Source: Nostocoides sp.
GTDB lineage: Bacteria; Actinomycetota; Actinomycetes; Actinomycetales; Dermatophilaceae
DNA length: 64,000 nt
Direction of reading: 5' to 3'
Assembly (NCBI GenBank): GCA_016702415.1
Contig: JADJEA010000001.1
Span: forward strand, 291,001-355,000
Part shown: piece after piece, positions 8,736 to 17,502 of the stretch
Layout of the letters: each line of letters begins with the position of its first letter
Numbering within the stretch: the first letter of the stretch is position 1
Notes under the pieces: generated by a model
The model's input: only the letters and a program-made list of their open reading frames with translations
Databases searched by the model: none
Told to the model about the DNA's origin: nothing
Made by a program: the position numbers and the translations under genes

Positions 8736-10136
8736 TGTGCGCAGGTCGTCCCAGTGGTTCCGGTTCAGCGCACCCTCGGGGCCGGCGAGATAGCCCACGA
8801 AGAGGCCGTCGGGATCGCGCTCGGCGCGGATGCGTTGGAGCCGAGCCCAGTTGGCGTCGGACATGAACTTCACCTGGCGGCGGGAGAGGTCGCTGTCGCC
8901 GAGGTACTGCCCGACCGTGACCGGCTCCAGGTCGGCCATGACCGAGTCGAGCCAACCGATGTTGGCCGCGTCATCGGCAGGGTCCTCCCAGAGGTTGTAT
9001 GCCGCGAGATAGATCTCGCTTTGCATCGAGAAGGCCATGTCGGGTAGGTCGCGCACCGGAGCCATCGAGAACCAGATGGTGAAGGCCTTGTCGTTCGGCA
9101 AGGTCGTGTAGGCGCGGGTCATCGCGGCGACGACCGACCCGGCCGGACCGGTGATCCAGGCGTTGTCGACTGCCCATCGGTGTCCCTCGGGATTGGCCAA
9201 CAGCTGGTCGACCCGGTGGTCCTCGATGCTCGCCGGGACGGCGTCGTGGAGGACGAGAGCCCGATCCAGACACGGGTTGCCCCGGAAGGGGGCGAGGGCC
9301 GCATCGGCCTGGTCGGGCGTGTCGACGAGGGCCAGTCCGGTCACGACAAGGACCGGTCCGGGGGCAATCGCCGGGTCGGTCTTGGTCAGCGCGACGATCT
9401 CGACCGTGTCGGCAACCGTGTGATGGGTCTCGTGGAGCCAGGTCATCACATCCACGAAGCAGTCGAGAGGCAGGACCTGGACGGTGGTCGCGACATACCC
9501 GGGATGGGGCATCGTGCGCAGGTGGAACCGGGTGACGACGCCGAAGAACCCGGGTCCCGCCCCCCGGGCGGCCCAGAACAGGTCGGCGTTCTCCGATTCG
9601 GAGGCGCGCACGAGGTCGCCGGCGGCGGTCACGACATCGATGGCCTCGATCCACTCGGCCCCCCAACCCCACCCGCGGGCGTTGTAGCCCTGACCGCCCT
9701 GGAGTAGGAAGCCGCCGATCCCGACCGTCGGGCAATGCCCGCCCGGGAAGAAGCGCCCCTTCTCGGCGAGGAATGGTCCGAGCGTCGAGCCGCCCTTGAT
9801 CGCGGGGCCGGCGCTGACGATGCCGGTCGCGTCGTCATAGGTCGCATCGTCGAGCGCGGCCAGGTCGAGCACGAGGGCGTCGTCGCGAACGGACCACTGC
9901 GCCCAGCTGTGCCCTCCCGAGCGGACGGCGACCGTCCACCCGCGCTCACGCGCCAGCCGGACGCCCCGGACGACGTCGTGCTCCGACCCCACCACGAGTA
10001 CGGCAGCCGGAACCCGCTCAGGGAGCCGACGGTTGAAGATCCGGTGCACGACCGCCTCGTCGAACCCGGCGTCGCCGCGCACATACAACATCCCGTCGTA
10101 TGCCGACCCCTCCGCAGGAGTGTCCCCCCCGGTCAC
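8712..10136 (-). CDS. FAD-linked oxidase of the berberine-bridge (BBE) type
   Basis: Flavin-dependent oxidase of 474 residues acting on an alcohol, sugar or phenolic substrate. The PCMH-type FAD domain shows VAVRSGGHSWAQWS (the His is the usual covalent flavin site), PTVGIGGFLLQGGQGYNARGW and FFGVVTRF. The substrate domain follows and the C-terminal BBE segment ends in YNRNH-like LNRNHWDDLR. The second flavin-linking Cys of bicovalent members is not apparent: the GGHCPTVGIGG stretch has a Cys at a plausible place, but I cannot confirm it. The GTG at 10136 overlaps the stop of the FAD monooxygenase gene by four bases (GTGA), which fixes the start and shows translational coupling. Confidence 0.88.
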   Translation of the reverse strand: MTGGDTPAEGSAYDGMLYVRGDAGFDEAVVHRIFNRRLPERVPAAVLVVGSEHDVVRGVRLARERGWTVAVRSGGHSWAQWSVRDDALVLDLAALDDATYDDATGIVSAGPAIKGGSTLGPFLAEKGRFFPGGHCPTVGIGGFLLQGGQGYNARGWGWGAEWIEAIDVVTAAGDLVRASESENADLFWAARGAGPGFFGVVTRFHLRTMPHPGYVATTVQVLPLDCFVDVMTWLHETHHTVADTVEIVALTKTDPAIAPGPVLVVTGLALVDTPDQADAALAPFRGNPCLDRALVLHDAVPASIEDHRVDQLLANPEGHRWAVDNAWITGPAGSVVAAMTRAYTTLPNDKAFTIWFSMAPVRDLPDMAFSMQSEIYLAAYNLWEDPADDAANIGWLDSVMADLEPVTVGQYLGDSDLSRRQVKFMSDANWARLQRIRAERDPDGLFVGYLAGPEGALNRNHWDDLRTSGGVAPR

Positions 10137-11266
10137 GCCGGTTCGCACAGGGCGTGGAGGGTCTGGCCCATGATCCGGCCCGGGTCGGCGCCGGGGGTGT
10201 CCGGGTGCATCTCCCACTCGGCCAGCAGGAGGGAGTTGTCCAGGACCATCTTCACCCGCGGGAAGCGTCGGGCCATGAACGAGGACAACGCGGCTGGCAG
10301 GTCGTCGGTCTTGGTCAGCTCATCGGCGAGCACGACCGCGTCCTCGGCGCACATCGCCGCGCCCTGGGCGATGAGCGGCGGGCAGGCGTGGGCGGCATCA
10401 CCGATGACGACGACCCGGCCACGGTGCCACGGCTCCTCGACGCAAACCGTCTCGATCCACTGGTAGTTGACGATCGCGTCGTCCGGCAGCGCGTCACGGA
10501 TGCGGCCCCAGGTGCCGCCATACCCCTGGCCGTGCTCCTTCATGACGTGGCCGTTGGGGTGCTCGCCGATGAAGGAGCGGTCGAGGTTCTCTTCCAGGAG
10601 GAAGGCATAGCAGTGGTCCGGTGAGATCGGGGTGTAGCCCGCCTTGTATTTCGGCCCCCCGTAGTAGAGCTCGGAGCAGTCCATCTCCTCCGGCCGAGGC
10701 GCGACGACCCGCCAGATCCCCATGCCTACCGGCCGCACCTCGGCCTGTATGCCGATCATCTCCCTTGTGCGCGAACGGATTCCGTCGGCTCCAATGACGA
10801 GGTCGGCCTCGACGGTGCTGCCGTCCGACAGGGTCGCGGTCACCCCGTCCCCGCCGTCGTCGAGACTCTCGACCGTCGTGGCCAACCGCACATCGACTCC
10901 GGCGGCAACAACCGCATTGCGCAGGATCGTCGCCAGGTCCGAGCGCATCGCTCCCGCAGTGCCCGGCAGGCCGGGTCCGCCCATCGGCGGCGTCGGAATC
11001 TCCATGATGACGTGGCCGTCCGCCGACCGCATCCGAAGGTGCGCGAACGGGAACCCATGCTCGAGGACCTCGTCGATGACGCCGACATCCTGGAATGCCT
11101 TGAGGGCGTTCCCCTGGAGGGTGATCCCGTGTCCGATCGCGGTGAGGTCGGCATTCCGCTCGACCAAGACGACGTCGGCGCCCTTCTGGGACAACGCGAG
11201 CGAGACCATCGTCCCGGTCACGCCGCCGCCGATGACGAGGACTTTCGAGACCGCGGATCCGGACAT
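10133..11266 (-). CDS. FAD-dependent aromatic-ring monooxygenase (FdeE/PheA-like)
   Basis: Class A flavoprotein hydroxylase of 377 residues using NAD(P)H and O2 to hydroxylate a phenolic ring. The N-terminal dinucleotide fold is VIGGGVTGTMVSLALSQKGA, followed by VLVERN. The DG motif is GADGIRSRTREM (mid-protein) and the second FAD motif is VVIGDAAHACPP near residue 285. It heads a two-gene operon with the FAD oxidase and is divergent from the ABM/FAH/ALDH genes across about 260 bp that holds both promoters and one GTATGCCG. Context with an extradiol dioxygenase and FAH enzymes suggests it prepares a ring for cleavage. Naringenin 8-hydroxylase (FdeE) is an attractive but untested analogue. Confidence 0.88.
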   Translation of the reverse strand: MSGSAVSKVLVIGGGVTGTMVSLALSQKGADVVLVERNADLTAIGHGITLQGNALKAFQDVGVIDEVLEHGFPFAHLRMRSADGHVIMEIPTPPMGGPGLPGTAGAMRSDLATILRNAVVAAGVDVRLATTVESLDDGGDGVTATLSDGSTVEADLVIGADGIRSRTREMIGIQAEVRPVGMGIWRVVAPRPEEMDCSELYYGGPKYKAGYTPISPDHCYAFLLEENLDRSFIGEHPNGHVMKEHGQGYGGTWGRIRDALPDDAIVNYQWIETVCVEEPWHRGRVVVIGDAAHACPPLIAQGAAMCAEDAVVLADELTKTDDLPAALSSFMARRFPRVKMVLDNSLLLAEWEMHPDTPGADPGRIMGQTLHALCEPA

Positions 11267-11524
11267 GGGTCTTCCCTTTCGTCTGCCGCCGGTTCGTATG
11301 CCGCCGCGAGGCGACCCGGGCTCGGCCGCGGCGGACCGCTGTGCCCGGGTACCGGAACGCTAGGACGGGCCCGTCGCCCCGGGGAACTCTCGGCTGGGTA
11401 TGGCAGGCATCGGCGGGGCCGAGTTCCCTCCACCGCCGCGGGCTCCTACCGTCTCGATGGTCGGCACCGACCCGTGGTGCCCTGCCTGCCGGAAGCGCCG
11501 GCCAGCCAACGAAGGAGCAGCCCC

Positions 11525-11815
11525 ATGGCCTATGTCGTCACCGCGACCTGGACCGTCCAGCCCGGCCACGAGGCCACCGTGCTCGACGCCATCGAGAAGC
11601 TGATCCCCCTGTCGCGGGCGGAGCCGGGCAACCGCTGCTACCACCCCTACCGCGATCCCGAGGTGGCCAATCGCTTCCACTTCTTCGAGATCTACGACGA
11701 CGAGGCCGCCTACCTGGCGCACGGGTCCTCGGATCACTTCCAGCAGTTCGGATTCGGGCAGGCCATCCCCGTCCTCGAGAACCGCGAACGCGCCTTCTAC
11801 GAGACGATCGACTGA
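11525..11815 (+). CDS. Antibiotic biosynthesis monooxygenase (ABM) domain protein, 96 aa
   Basis: Small dimeric ferredoxin-like protein of the ABM/YgiN family. MAYVVTATWTVQPGHEATV forms the first strand and helix, and NRFHFFEIYDDEAAYLAHGSS is the conserved central segment with the FFEIY core. Family members act on quinols or phenolics, or serve as accessory proteins to flavin hydroxylases. The ATG follows GAAGGAGCAG at good spacing. One base separates its stop from the following FAH gene, so it is the first gene of an operon running to at least 15.5 kb. Cofactor-free oxygenation is possible; the substrate is unknown. Confidence 0.85.
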   Translation: MAYVVTATWTVQPGHEATVLDAIEKLIPLSRAEPGNRCYHPYRDPEVANRFHFFEIYDDEAAYLAHGSSDHFQQFGFGQAIPVLENRERAFYETID

Positions 11816-11816
11816 G

Positions 11817-12803
11817 ATGCGCCTGGCCCGTTTCCGACACCGGTCGCAACCTCCCGGGGCCGCGAGGGTCGGTCTCGTCATCGGCGCCAACGGGTCGTGG
11901 CGGGTCCATCCCTTCCCCGAGGGCACCGACTTGGTCGCCCTCCTGGCGAGCGACCCGGGGGAGCGTGAGGCCGCGGCCGACGTCGCCGCCGGCCTGGAGG
12001 GGTATGCCGCCTCCGACGTCCTCCTCCTGCCCCCCGTGTATCCCGTGGCGATGCGCGACTTCCTCACCTTCGAGGCGCATGTCGACGGGATGGAGAAGGG
12101 CCACGGCAATCCTGGCGTCCCCAACGAGTGGTTCGACGCGCCGGTCTTCTTGTTCATGGCCCCCCATGCGGTCTGCGGAGCCTTCGATGATGTCGAATAC
12201 CCCTCGGGCACAGAGCGGCTCGACTTCGAGCTGGAAATCGCCGCGATCATCTGCCGGGATGTGCGCAATGTGACGCCCCAGGAGGCGCGGACCGCCATCG
12301 GTGGCTATTGCGTGATGAACGACTGGTCTGCCCGCGACATCCAGGGCAAGGAGATGAAGCTCAAACTCGGCCCGTCCAAGGGCAAGGACTTCGCGACGAC
12401 GATCGGCCCCTGGGTGGTCACGCCCGACGAGCTCGAGGCGGCCCGCGACGCCGACGACTTCCTCGATCTCGCGATGGCGGTGAGCGTCAACGGGGTCGAG
12501 GTCGGGGCCGATCGTTCCGGCCATATGGGCTGGTCCTTCGAGCGCCTGGTCTCGCACGCGTCCAGGGACTCCTGGGTCAAGGCCGGCGAGGTGATCGCGT
12601 CGGGCACCTGCGCCGGCGGGTCACTCGCCGAGTCGTGGGGGCGGACTGGGCGGCTGGACCCGCCGCCCCTGCGTGTGGGCGACGTCGTCTCGATGACGAT
12701 CGAGCACCTGGGGACGATCAGCAATCGGATCGTCGCCGCCGCCCACGAGCCGCCGCCCACGGTTCCCGCGAGGCGGCGGGTTCGGGAAGGCGCCGGCGCC
12801 TGA
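11817..12803 (+). CDS. Fumarylacetoacetate hydrolase (FAH) family enzyme
   Basis: Metal-dependent C-C hydrolase, decarboxylase or isomerase acting on ring-cleavage products, 328 residues. The family signature is clear: FLTFEAHVDGMEKGHGN, LDFELEIAAII with the two metal-binding Glu, and YCVMNDWSARDIQGKEM with the metal-binding Asp, followed by GPSKGKDFATTIGPW and GSGTCAGG-like ASGTCAGGSLAE. The 70-residue N-terminal lid is present. It is a paralogue of the FAH gene at 17.5 kb. It overlaps the following aldehyde dehydrogenase gene (TGATG). With an extradiol dioxygenase nearby, a role like HpaG or 2-keto-acid hydrolysis is likely. Confidence 0.9.
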   Translation: MRLARFRHRSQPPGAARVGLVIGANGSWRVHPFPEGTDLVALLASDPGEREAAADVAAGLEGYAASDVLLLPPVYPVAMRDFLTFEAHVDGMEKGHGNPGVPNEWFDAPVFLFMAPHAVCGAFDDVEYPSGTERLDFELEIAAIICRDVRNVTPQEARTAIGGYCVMNDWSARDIQGKEMKLKLGPSKGKDFATTIGPWVVTPDELEAARDADDFLDLAMAVSVNGVEVGADRSGHMGWSFERLVSHASRDSWVKAGEVIASGTCAGGSLAESWGRTGRLDPPPLRVGDVVSMTIEHLGTISNRIVAAAHEPPPTVPARRRVREGAGA

Positions 12804-14221
12804 TGGCGACCATCGTCACGCGCAACCCGCACACCGGGGGGGAGTTGGCGGCATACGAGACCATGGACGCCGACGGCGTCGAGACTGCCTGTGCGCGCGC
12901 GGAGTCCGCGGCGCGCGCGTGGGCGGAGGTCCCGGTGGCGAACCGGGTCGCTTTGCTGCGCGCGCTCGGCACGCTCCTGACCGAGCGGCGTGAGCGGTAT
13001 GCCGCCCTCATCACCGCCGAGATGGGCAAGCCGATCACCGAGGCGCTCGGGGAGATCGACAAATGCGCGCTCTCGTGCGCCCTGGTCGCCGACCGCGCCC
13101 CCGAATGGCTTGCGGACGAGGTGGTCGACACTCCCGCGCAGCGCTCGTGGGTGGCCTACCGACCGCTCGGGGTCGTCGTGGCGGTGATGCCGTGGAACTT
13201 CCCCTTCTGGCAGGTCATCCGCTTTGCCTGCGCCGCGCTCGTCGCCGGGAACGCCGGCTTGCTCAAGCACTCGCCCAATGTCACCGGCTGCGCCCTGGCC
13301 CTGGAGGCCGTCATCGACGACGCCGCCGCCGCATGTGGGGCCCCGGCTCACCTCCTCCAAGCGCTCGTCGTCGCGGAAGACGCTGTGCCGCAGGTTATTA
13401 CCGCGTTAGTCGATGACGACCGCATCGCCGCGGCCACCCTCACCGGCAGCGAGCGGGCGGGTGCCGCCGTCGGCGCGGCGGCGGGAGCAGCCCTGAAGAA
13501 GGTCGTCCTCGAACTCGGCGGCTCCGATCCGTTCGTGGTCCTCGACGACGCCGATCTCGATGCCGCGGCCGACGCGGCCATCCGCTCGCGCTTCGGCAAC
13601 TCCGGACAGAGTTGCATCGCGGCCAAGAGGTGGATCGTCCAGGAGACGGTCGCCGACGCTTTCGTCGACCGGGTGCTCACGCGCCTCGATCGATTGGTCG
13701 CCGGCGACCCGGCAGACCCGACCACGACCATCGGGCCGATGGCCCGGTCCGATCTGCGCTACGCGGTCCATGAGCAGGTGGTCGCGACCGTCGCGGAGGG
13801 CGCGACCCTCATCACCGGCGGTGTGCTTCCCCAAGGCCCCGGCTGTCACTATCCGCCCACCCTTCTCGACCACGTCTCCACCGGCATGACGGCGGCGCGC
13901 ATGGAAACGTTCGGGCCCGTCGCCTGCGTCATCCGGGTGCGAGACGACGAGGAGGCGGTGGCGGCGGCGAACGCCACGGCATACGGACTGGGCGCGAGTG
14001 TCTGGTCGCAGTCGGATCGCGGGCTGGCTGTGGGACAACGAATTCGGTCGGGGGCGTTGTTCGTCAACGCCGTCGTCGCCTCGGACGCGCGGATGCCTTT
14101 CGGCGGCATCGGACGGTCGGGGCACGGACGCGAGTTGGGGGCGATCGGGGTCCGTGAGTTCACCAATGTGCGCACGGTCTGGGTCGGCGACGGGGCCGGG
14201 CTGCCGGTCATCGCGGAGTGA
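12803..14221 (+). CDS. Aldehyde dehydrogenase, succinate-semialdehyde type
   Basis: NAD(P)+-dependent oxidation of an aldehyde, probably a semialdehyde from ring cleavage. 472 residues from the ATG that overlaps the FAH stop (TGATG). Motifs: VVAVMPWNFPFWQVIRFA (oxyanion Asn), KHSPNVTGCA, LTGSERAGAAVG (cofactor loop), VLELGGSDPFVVLDDAD with the catalytic Glu, NSGQSCIAAKRW with the nucleophile Cys, and METFGPVACVIRV. This pattern resembles GabD2/SsdA-type enzymes rather than betaine aldehyde dehydrogenases. It stands between FAH and VOC genes in one operon, consistent with oxidation of a muconic semialdehyde or short semialdehyde. Confidence 0.92.
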   Translation: MATIVTRNPHTGGELAAYETMDADGVETACARAESAARAWAEVPVANRVALLRALGTLLTERRERYAALITAEMGKPITEALGEIDKCALSCALVADRAPEWLADEVVDTPAQRSWVAYRPLGVVVAVMPWNFPFWQVIRFACAALVAGNAGLLKHSPNVTGCALALEAVIDDAAAACGAPAHLLQALVVAEDAVPQVITALVDDDRIAAATLTGSERAGAAVGAAAGAALKKVVLELGGSDPFVVLDDADLDAAADAAIRSRFGNSGQSCIAAKRWIVQETVADAFVDRVLTRLDRLVAGDPADPTTTIGPMARSDLRYAVHEQVVATVAEGATLITGGVLPQGPGCHYPPTLLDHVSTGMTAARMETFGPVACVIRVRDDEEAVAAANATAYGLGASVWSQSDRGLAVGQRIRSGALFVNAVVASDARMPFGGIGRSGHGRELGAIGVREFTNVRTVWVGDGAGLPVIAE

Positions 14222-14274
14222 AGCGCCAGTGACGAGACGGGAAGCGCCAGTGACGAGATGGGCAGTGACCAGAC
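14220..14274. repeat. Short tandem repeat at the aldehyde dehydrogenase stop codon
   Basis: A 21-bp unit containing GAAGCGCCAGTGACGAGA is present twice (from 14220 and 14241) with a degraded third copy (GCAGTGACCAGA). The array begins at the stop codon of the aldehyde dehydrogenase gene and fills most of the gap to the VOC gene. Confidence 0.75.
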
Positions 14275-14317
14275 CCAGCCTGAATCCGCTCCGAGCGGGC
14301 CGGGCAGGGGTGCTGCG

Positions 14318-14773
14318 ATGATCCGTGGAGGCTTCGACCATGTCGGACTCAATGTCACCGACCTGCCGGGGATGACTGCGTGGTATGCCCGGGCCCTCGG
14401 GCTCGAGGTCGTCTTCGAGTTCGCGCTCGACGGGATCGACTTCCAGGGCGTGCTGTTGCGCCATCCGCAGGGCTACCGGATCGAACTGCTCCACCGCCCC
14501 GGAGCGTCCGCCGGGATCCACGCCGCCAACCCGGTCGAGGCGGCAATGACCCTGGGCTACAGTCATTTCGCTCTCGACGTCGCGGACGTGGACGCCGCCC
14601 ACGCGGACCTGATCGGCGCTGGCGCGCGCGACCGGATGTCCCCCCGCCCGTCGCCCGAACCGGGCGTCCGGATGGCGTTCGTCGCCGATCCCGAGGGCAA
14701 TCTCATCGAACTCCTCGACCGAGGCGCGGTGTTCGCGCGTGCGGTCACCCCGGGGACCGGGGACCCGGCGTGA
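14318..14773 (+). CDS. VOC-family protein (glyoxalase/bleomycin-resistance fold), 151 aa
   Basis: Small metalloenzyme of the vicinal-oxygen-chelate superfamily. Residues 1-70 form the first beta-alpha-beta-beta-beta unit: FDHVGLNVTDLPGMTAWYA, then YRIELLHRP. Residues 75-140 form the second: LGYSHFALDVADVDAAHADL, then DPEGNLIELLDRG. The four expected metal ligands (His in DHVG, Glu in RIELL, His in SHFAL, Glu in LIELL) are present. I start at ATG 14318 because it begins the domain directly; longer frames only add low-complexity residues. The stop overlaps the next SDR gene by GTGA. Likely an isomerase, epimerase or lyase in the pathway; substrate unknown. Confidence 0.85.
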   Translation: MIRGGFDHVGLNVTDLPGMTAWYARALGLEVVFEFALDGIDFQGVLLRHPQGYRIELLHRPGASAGIHAANPVEAAMTLGYSHFALDVADVDAAHADLIGAGARDRMSPRPSPEPGVRMAFVADPEGNLIELLDRGAVFARAVTPGTGDPA

Positions 14774-15543
14774 CGGCCCGCCTCGCCGGCAAGCGAACGC
14801 TCATCACCGGAGTCGGCGGCGGCATGGGCACGGTCGCCGCCCGGATGTTCGCCGAGGCCGGGGCCCGGGTCGTCGGGTGCGACCTGCACGAGGAGGGGGC
14901 GCGGCATACCGAATCGACTTTGCGGGCCGCCGGACTCGACGTCACGGTGATGGGCGGGGTCGATCTCGGCGATCCCACCGCGGCAGCCGCCTGGGTCGAG
15001 GCGGCCGCGCGCCTGCTCGGGGGGATCGACGTGCTCTACAACAACGCGTCGACCCAGCGGTTCGGGAGCATCGAGGAGTTGGCGACGGCCGACTGGGACT
15101 TCACGATGCGCAACGAACTCGACCTCGTGTTCTATACCTGCAAGGCGGCGTGGCCGCATCTGAAGCAGTCCGGGTCGGGAGTGATCCTCAACGTCGGCTC
15201 GATTGCCGCCCTACGCGGCGTGGAGTTCATGCCGCAGCAGGCCCACGCCGCCGCCAAGGCGGGGGTGATCGCGTTGTCCAACAACCTCGTCGTGGAGGGC
15301 GCGGCATACGGCATCCGGGTCAACGTCATCAGTCCCGGGCTGATCGAGACGCCCAACACCCGAGCCTTCCTCGCCGACCCGCCGGAGCGGGTCCAGCGGA
15401 TCGTGCTGGACCGCATTCCGGTCGGGCGCGTCGGGCGGCCGGAGGACATCATCGCGGCCGCGATCTTCCTGGCCTCGGACGAGGCCGGGTTCATCAATGG
15501 GGCCAATCTCGTCATCGACGGTGGCGGTTCGATCCTCGGCTGA
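14770..15543 (+). CDS. Short-chain dehydrogenase/reductase with His in place of the catalytic Tyr
   Basis: Rossmann-fold oxidoreductase of 257 residues. The cofactor motif is LITGVGGGMGTVAARMFAE (residues 10-28), NNAS replaces NNAG, and the catalytic Ser is in ILNVGSIAAL. The usual Tyr-x-x-x-Lys appears as QQAHAAAKAGVIALS, with His four residues before the Lys. The C-terminal VNVISPGLIETPNTRAF and FINGANLVIDGGG are normal. The GTG start overlaps the VOC stop (GTGA). With a His replacing Tyr the proton relay may differ, though some SDR subfamilies share this feature. It probably acts on an alcohol or ketone in the same pathway as its neighbours. Confidence 0.88.
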   Translation: MTARLAGKRTLITGVGGGMGTVAARMFAEAGARVVGCDLHEEGARHTESTLRAAGLDVTVMGGVDLGDPTAAAAWVEAAARLLGGIDVLYNNASTQRFGSIEELATADWDFTMRNELDLVFYTCKAAWPHLKQSGSGVILNVGSIAALRGVEFMPQQAHAAAKAGVIALSNNLVVEGAAYGIRVNVISPGLIETPNTRAFLADPPERVQRIVLDRIPVGRVGRPEDIIAAAIFLASDEAGFINGANLVIDGGGSILG

Positions 15544-15702
15544 GCCACCCCCGACGCCGGCCTCGACACCGGCCGACCCCAGACTCGGGGCACCGATGGC
15601 TGGCATCACCCGCCGTTGGTTCCGGGCCCGCGCGGGGATGCCTAGTCTCGACCGCGAAGCGCCTGCGCGGCGCCGCGATCAAGCGAGGAGCCCACACCCG
15701 AG

Positions 15703-16653
15703 ATGACCAGTCACCTCAACGAGCACGGCATCACCCATCTGCGGCACGTCGACCTGGCCGTGACCGACTACGAGACCCAGCGCCGGTTCTACACGCAGAC
15801 GTGGGGCCTGACCGAAGTCGGCACCGACGGCACCCTGTCGTATCTCGCGGCGGAGGGGTCGCCCGAGCAGTACGTCATCCGACTGCGGCAGGCCGACGAG
15901 AAGCGTCTCGACCTCATCTCCTTCGGCGCCGAGTCGAAGGCGGCCGTCGACGCGCTCGCCGCCAAGCTCGCGGCGGCCGGAGTGCAACTGATCGGCGACC
16001 CCGGTGAGCTGCAGACGATGGGCGGGGGATATGGCATCCGCTTCTTCGATATCGACGGGCGCACCGTCGAGGTCAGCAGCGACGTCGCCACCCGAGTGCA
16101 CCGCAAAATCGATGAGGGAGAGTCGATTCCGGTGCGCATTTCCCATGCCGTGATGAACTCCGCCAATCTCGCCGCGACTCGCGACTTCTATGTCGACGTC
16201 CTCGGTTTCAAGCTCTCCGACAGCCTCTGGAGCGCCCACATGGGCGACATGATGCACTTCCTCCGGGTCAACGACTGGCATCACAGCCTCGCCATCGCGA
16301 CCGGCCCGCACACCTCCGTCCACCACGTGTCCTTCGAGTTGCGTGGGCTCGACGAGTACCTCCGCGGCACCGGCCGGGTCATGCGCGCGGGAATCAAGAA
16401 AGTGTGGGGTCCCGGCCGCCATCTCGCCGGCAACAACACCTTCTCCTACTTCATCGACCCCAGTGGCAACACGATGGAATACACCACGGAGCTGCAGCAG
16501 ATCGACGAGGACCACTGGCACCCGAGCGTCTACGACATCGGCGACCCGATGACCCAGGACCAGTGGGGCACCGCGGACCCGATGAGCGAGATCATCGCCC
16601 GCGAGTCCTTCAATGACCCCGACCGCGGCGTGTTTGTCGCCCCACCCGTCTGA
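15703..16653 (+). CDS. Two-domain extradiol ring-cleavage dioxygenase (VOC type I)
   Basis: Fe(II)-dependent dioxygenase that opens a catecholic ring next to its hydroxyls, 316 residues. Two VOC modules are seen: residues 1-130 begin THLRHVDLAVTDYETQRRFY, and residues 140-280 begin ISHAVMNSANLAATRDFYVDVLGFKL. The three iron ligands expected in the C-terminal module are present: His in RISHAVM, His in SVHHVSFEL, Glu in NTMEYTTEL. The C-terminus HWHPSVYDIGDPMTQDQWG resembles homoprotocatechuate 2,3-dioxygenases. A 159-bp gap upstream suggests its own promoter. A further SDR and FAH follow within 10 bp. Exact substrate uncertain. Confidence 0.9.
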   Translation: MTSHLNEHGITHLRHVDLAVTDYETQRRFYTQTWGLTEVGTDGTLSYLAAEGSPEQYVIRLRQADEKRLDLISFGAESKAAVDALAAKLAAAGVQLIGDPGELQTMGGGYGIRFFDIDGRTVEVSSDVATRVHRKIDEGESIPVRISHAVMNSANLAATRDFYVDVLGFKLSDSLWSAHMGDMMHFLRVNDWHHSLAIATGPHTSVHHVSFELRGLDEYLRGTGRVMRAGIKKVWGPGRHLAGNNTFSYFIDPSGNTMEYTTELQQIDEDHWHPSVYDIGDPMTQDQWGTADPMSEIIARESFNDPDRGVFVAPPV

Positions 16654-16661
16654 CCTGCCGT

Positions 16662-17495
16662 ATGCCGATCCCTCCCGAGCAGGTCCCCCGACCCGGCCGC
16701 GTCGCCGGCAAGGTCGTCGTGGTCACCGGAGGCGCCCGCGGGCAGGGCGCGGCCGAGGTCGAGGCCCTCGCCCGCGAGGGTGCGGTCGTGTATGCCGCGG
16801 ACCTCCTCGACGAGCTCGGTTCCGCTCTCGCAGAAGGACTCTGCGCAGACGGGTGGGCGGTGCACGCGGTTCACCTCGATGTCACCGATCCGCGGGATTG
16901 GGCCCGCCTCGCCGACCAGATGCGCGCCGACCACGGCCACGTCGACGCCCTCGTCAACAATGCCGGGGTCGCCGCGCGCGGGCGACTGCCCCATGTCGAC
17001 CTCGCCGTCTGGCATCGGACCTTCGAGATCAATGTGACCGGCCCGCTGCTCGGCATCCAGGCGCTGGTGCCATTGATGGCCCGCGGTGGATCGATCGTCA
17101 ATATTTGCTCCGTTGCGGCGATCTCCGGCCACGTCGCCGCGCCCTACACCGCGTCCAAGTGGGCGTTGCGGGGTCTGACCCGGACCGCGTCGCTCGAGCT
17201 GGGCCCGAGCGGGATCCGGGTCAACGCCGTCATGCCGGGCCTGGTCGAGACACCCCTCATGGAGAGCGCATCGCCGGCGTTCCGGGACGCGGCGCTGCGC
17301 GAGATCCCGCTGGGGCGCACCGGGGAGGTCGAAGACATTGCCCCGCTGATCGTCCATCTCGTCTCCGATGAGTCCCGCTACACCACCGGCGCCGAGATCG
17401 TCGTCGACGGCGGGATGTCGGCGCATGTGTCGCACAAGGGGATCGCCGACGCCATCGCGTCGGCGGCACCCGCCGATCCGAGCACGCGAGGGTGA
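16662..17495 (+). CDS. Short-chain dehydrogenase/reductase
   Basis: NAD(P)-dependent SDR of 277 residues. Cofactor motif VVVTGGARGQGAAEVEALAR at residues about 19-38, LVNNAGVAAR in the middle, the catalytic Ser in VNICSVAAISG, and the Tyr/Lys pair in PYTASKWALRGLT. C-terminal VNAVMPGLVETPLMES and TTGAEIVVDGGMSAH are typical. Unlike the SDR at 14.8 kb it keeps the catalytic Tyr. Its ATG lies inside GTATGCCGATCC, one of the extended copies of the dispersed octamer. It begins 8 bp after the dioxygenase and is followed by the FAH gene 7 bp later, so the three form one unit. Confidence 0.9.
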   Translation: MPIPPEQVPRPGRVAGKVVVVTGGARGQGAAEVEALAREGAVVYAADLLDELGSALAEGLCADGWAVHAVHLDVTDPRDWARLADQMRADHGHVDALVNNAGVAARGRLPHVDLAVWHRTFEINVTGPLLGIQALVPLMARGGSIVNICSVAAISGHVAAPYTASKWALRGLTRTASLELGPSGIRVNAVMPGLVETPLMESASPAFRDAALREIPLGRTGEVEDIAPLIVHLVSDESRYTTGAEIVVDGGMSAHVSHKGIADAIASAAPADPSTRG

Positions 17496-17502
17496 GGTTG
17501 TC

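Noticed and set aside
14881..15260. Treating the H-A-A-A-K SDR as a pseudogene
   Set aside because: All other motifs are intact, the frame is complete and codon pattern is normal, so it is kept as a functional variant.
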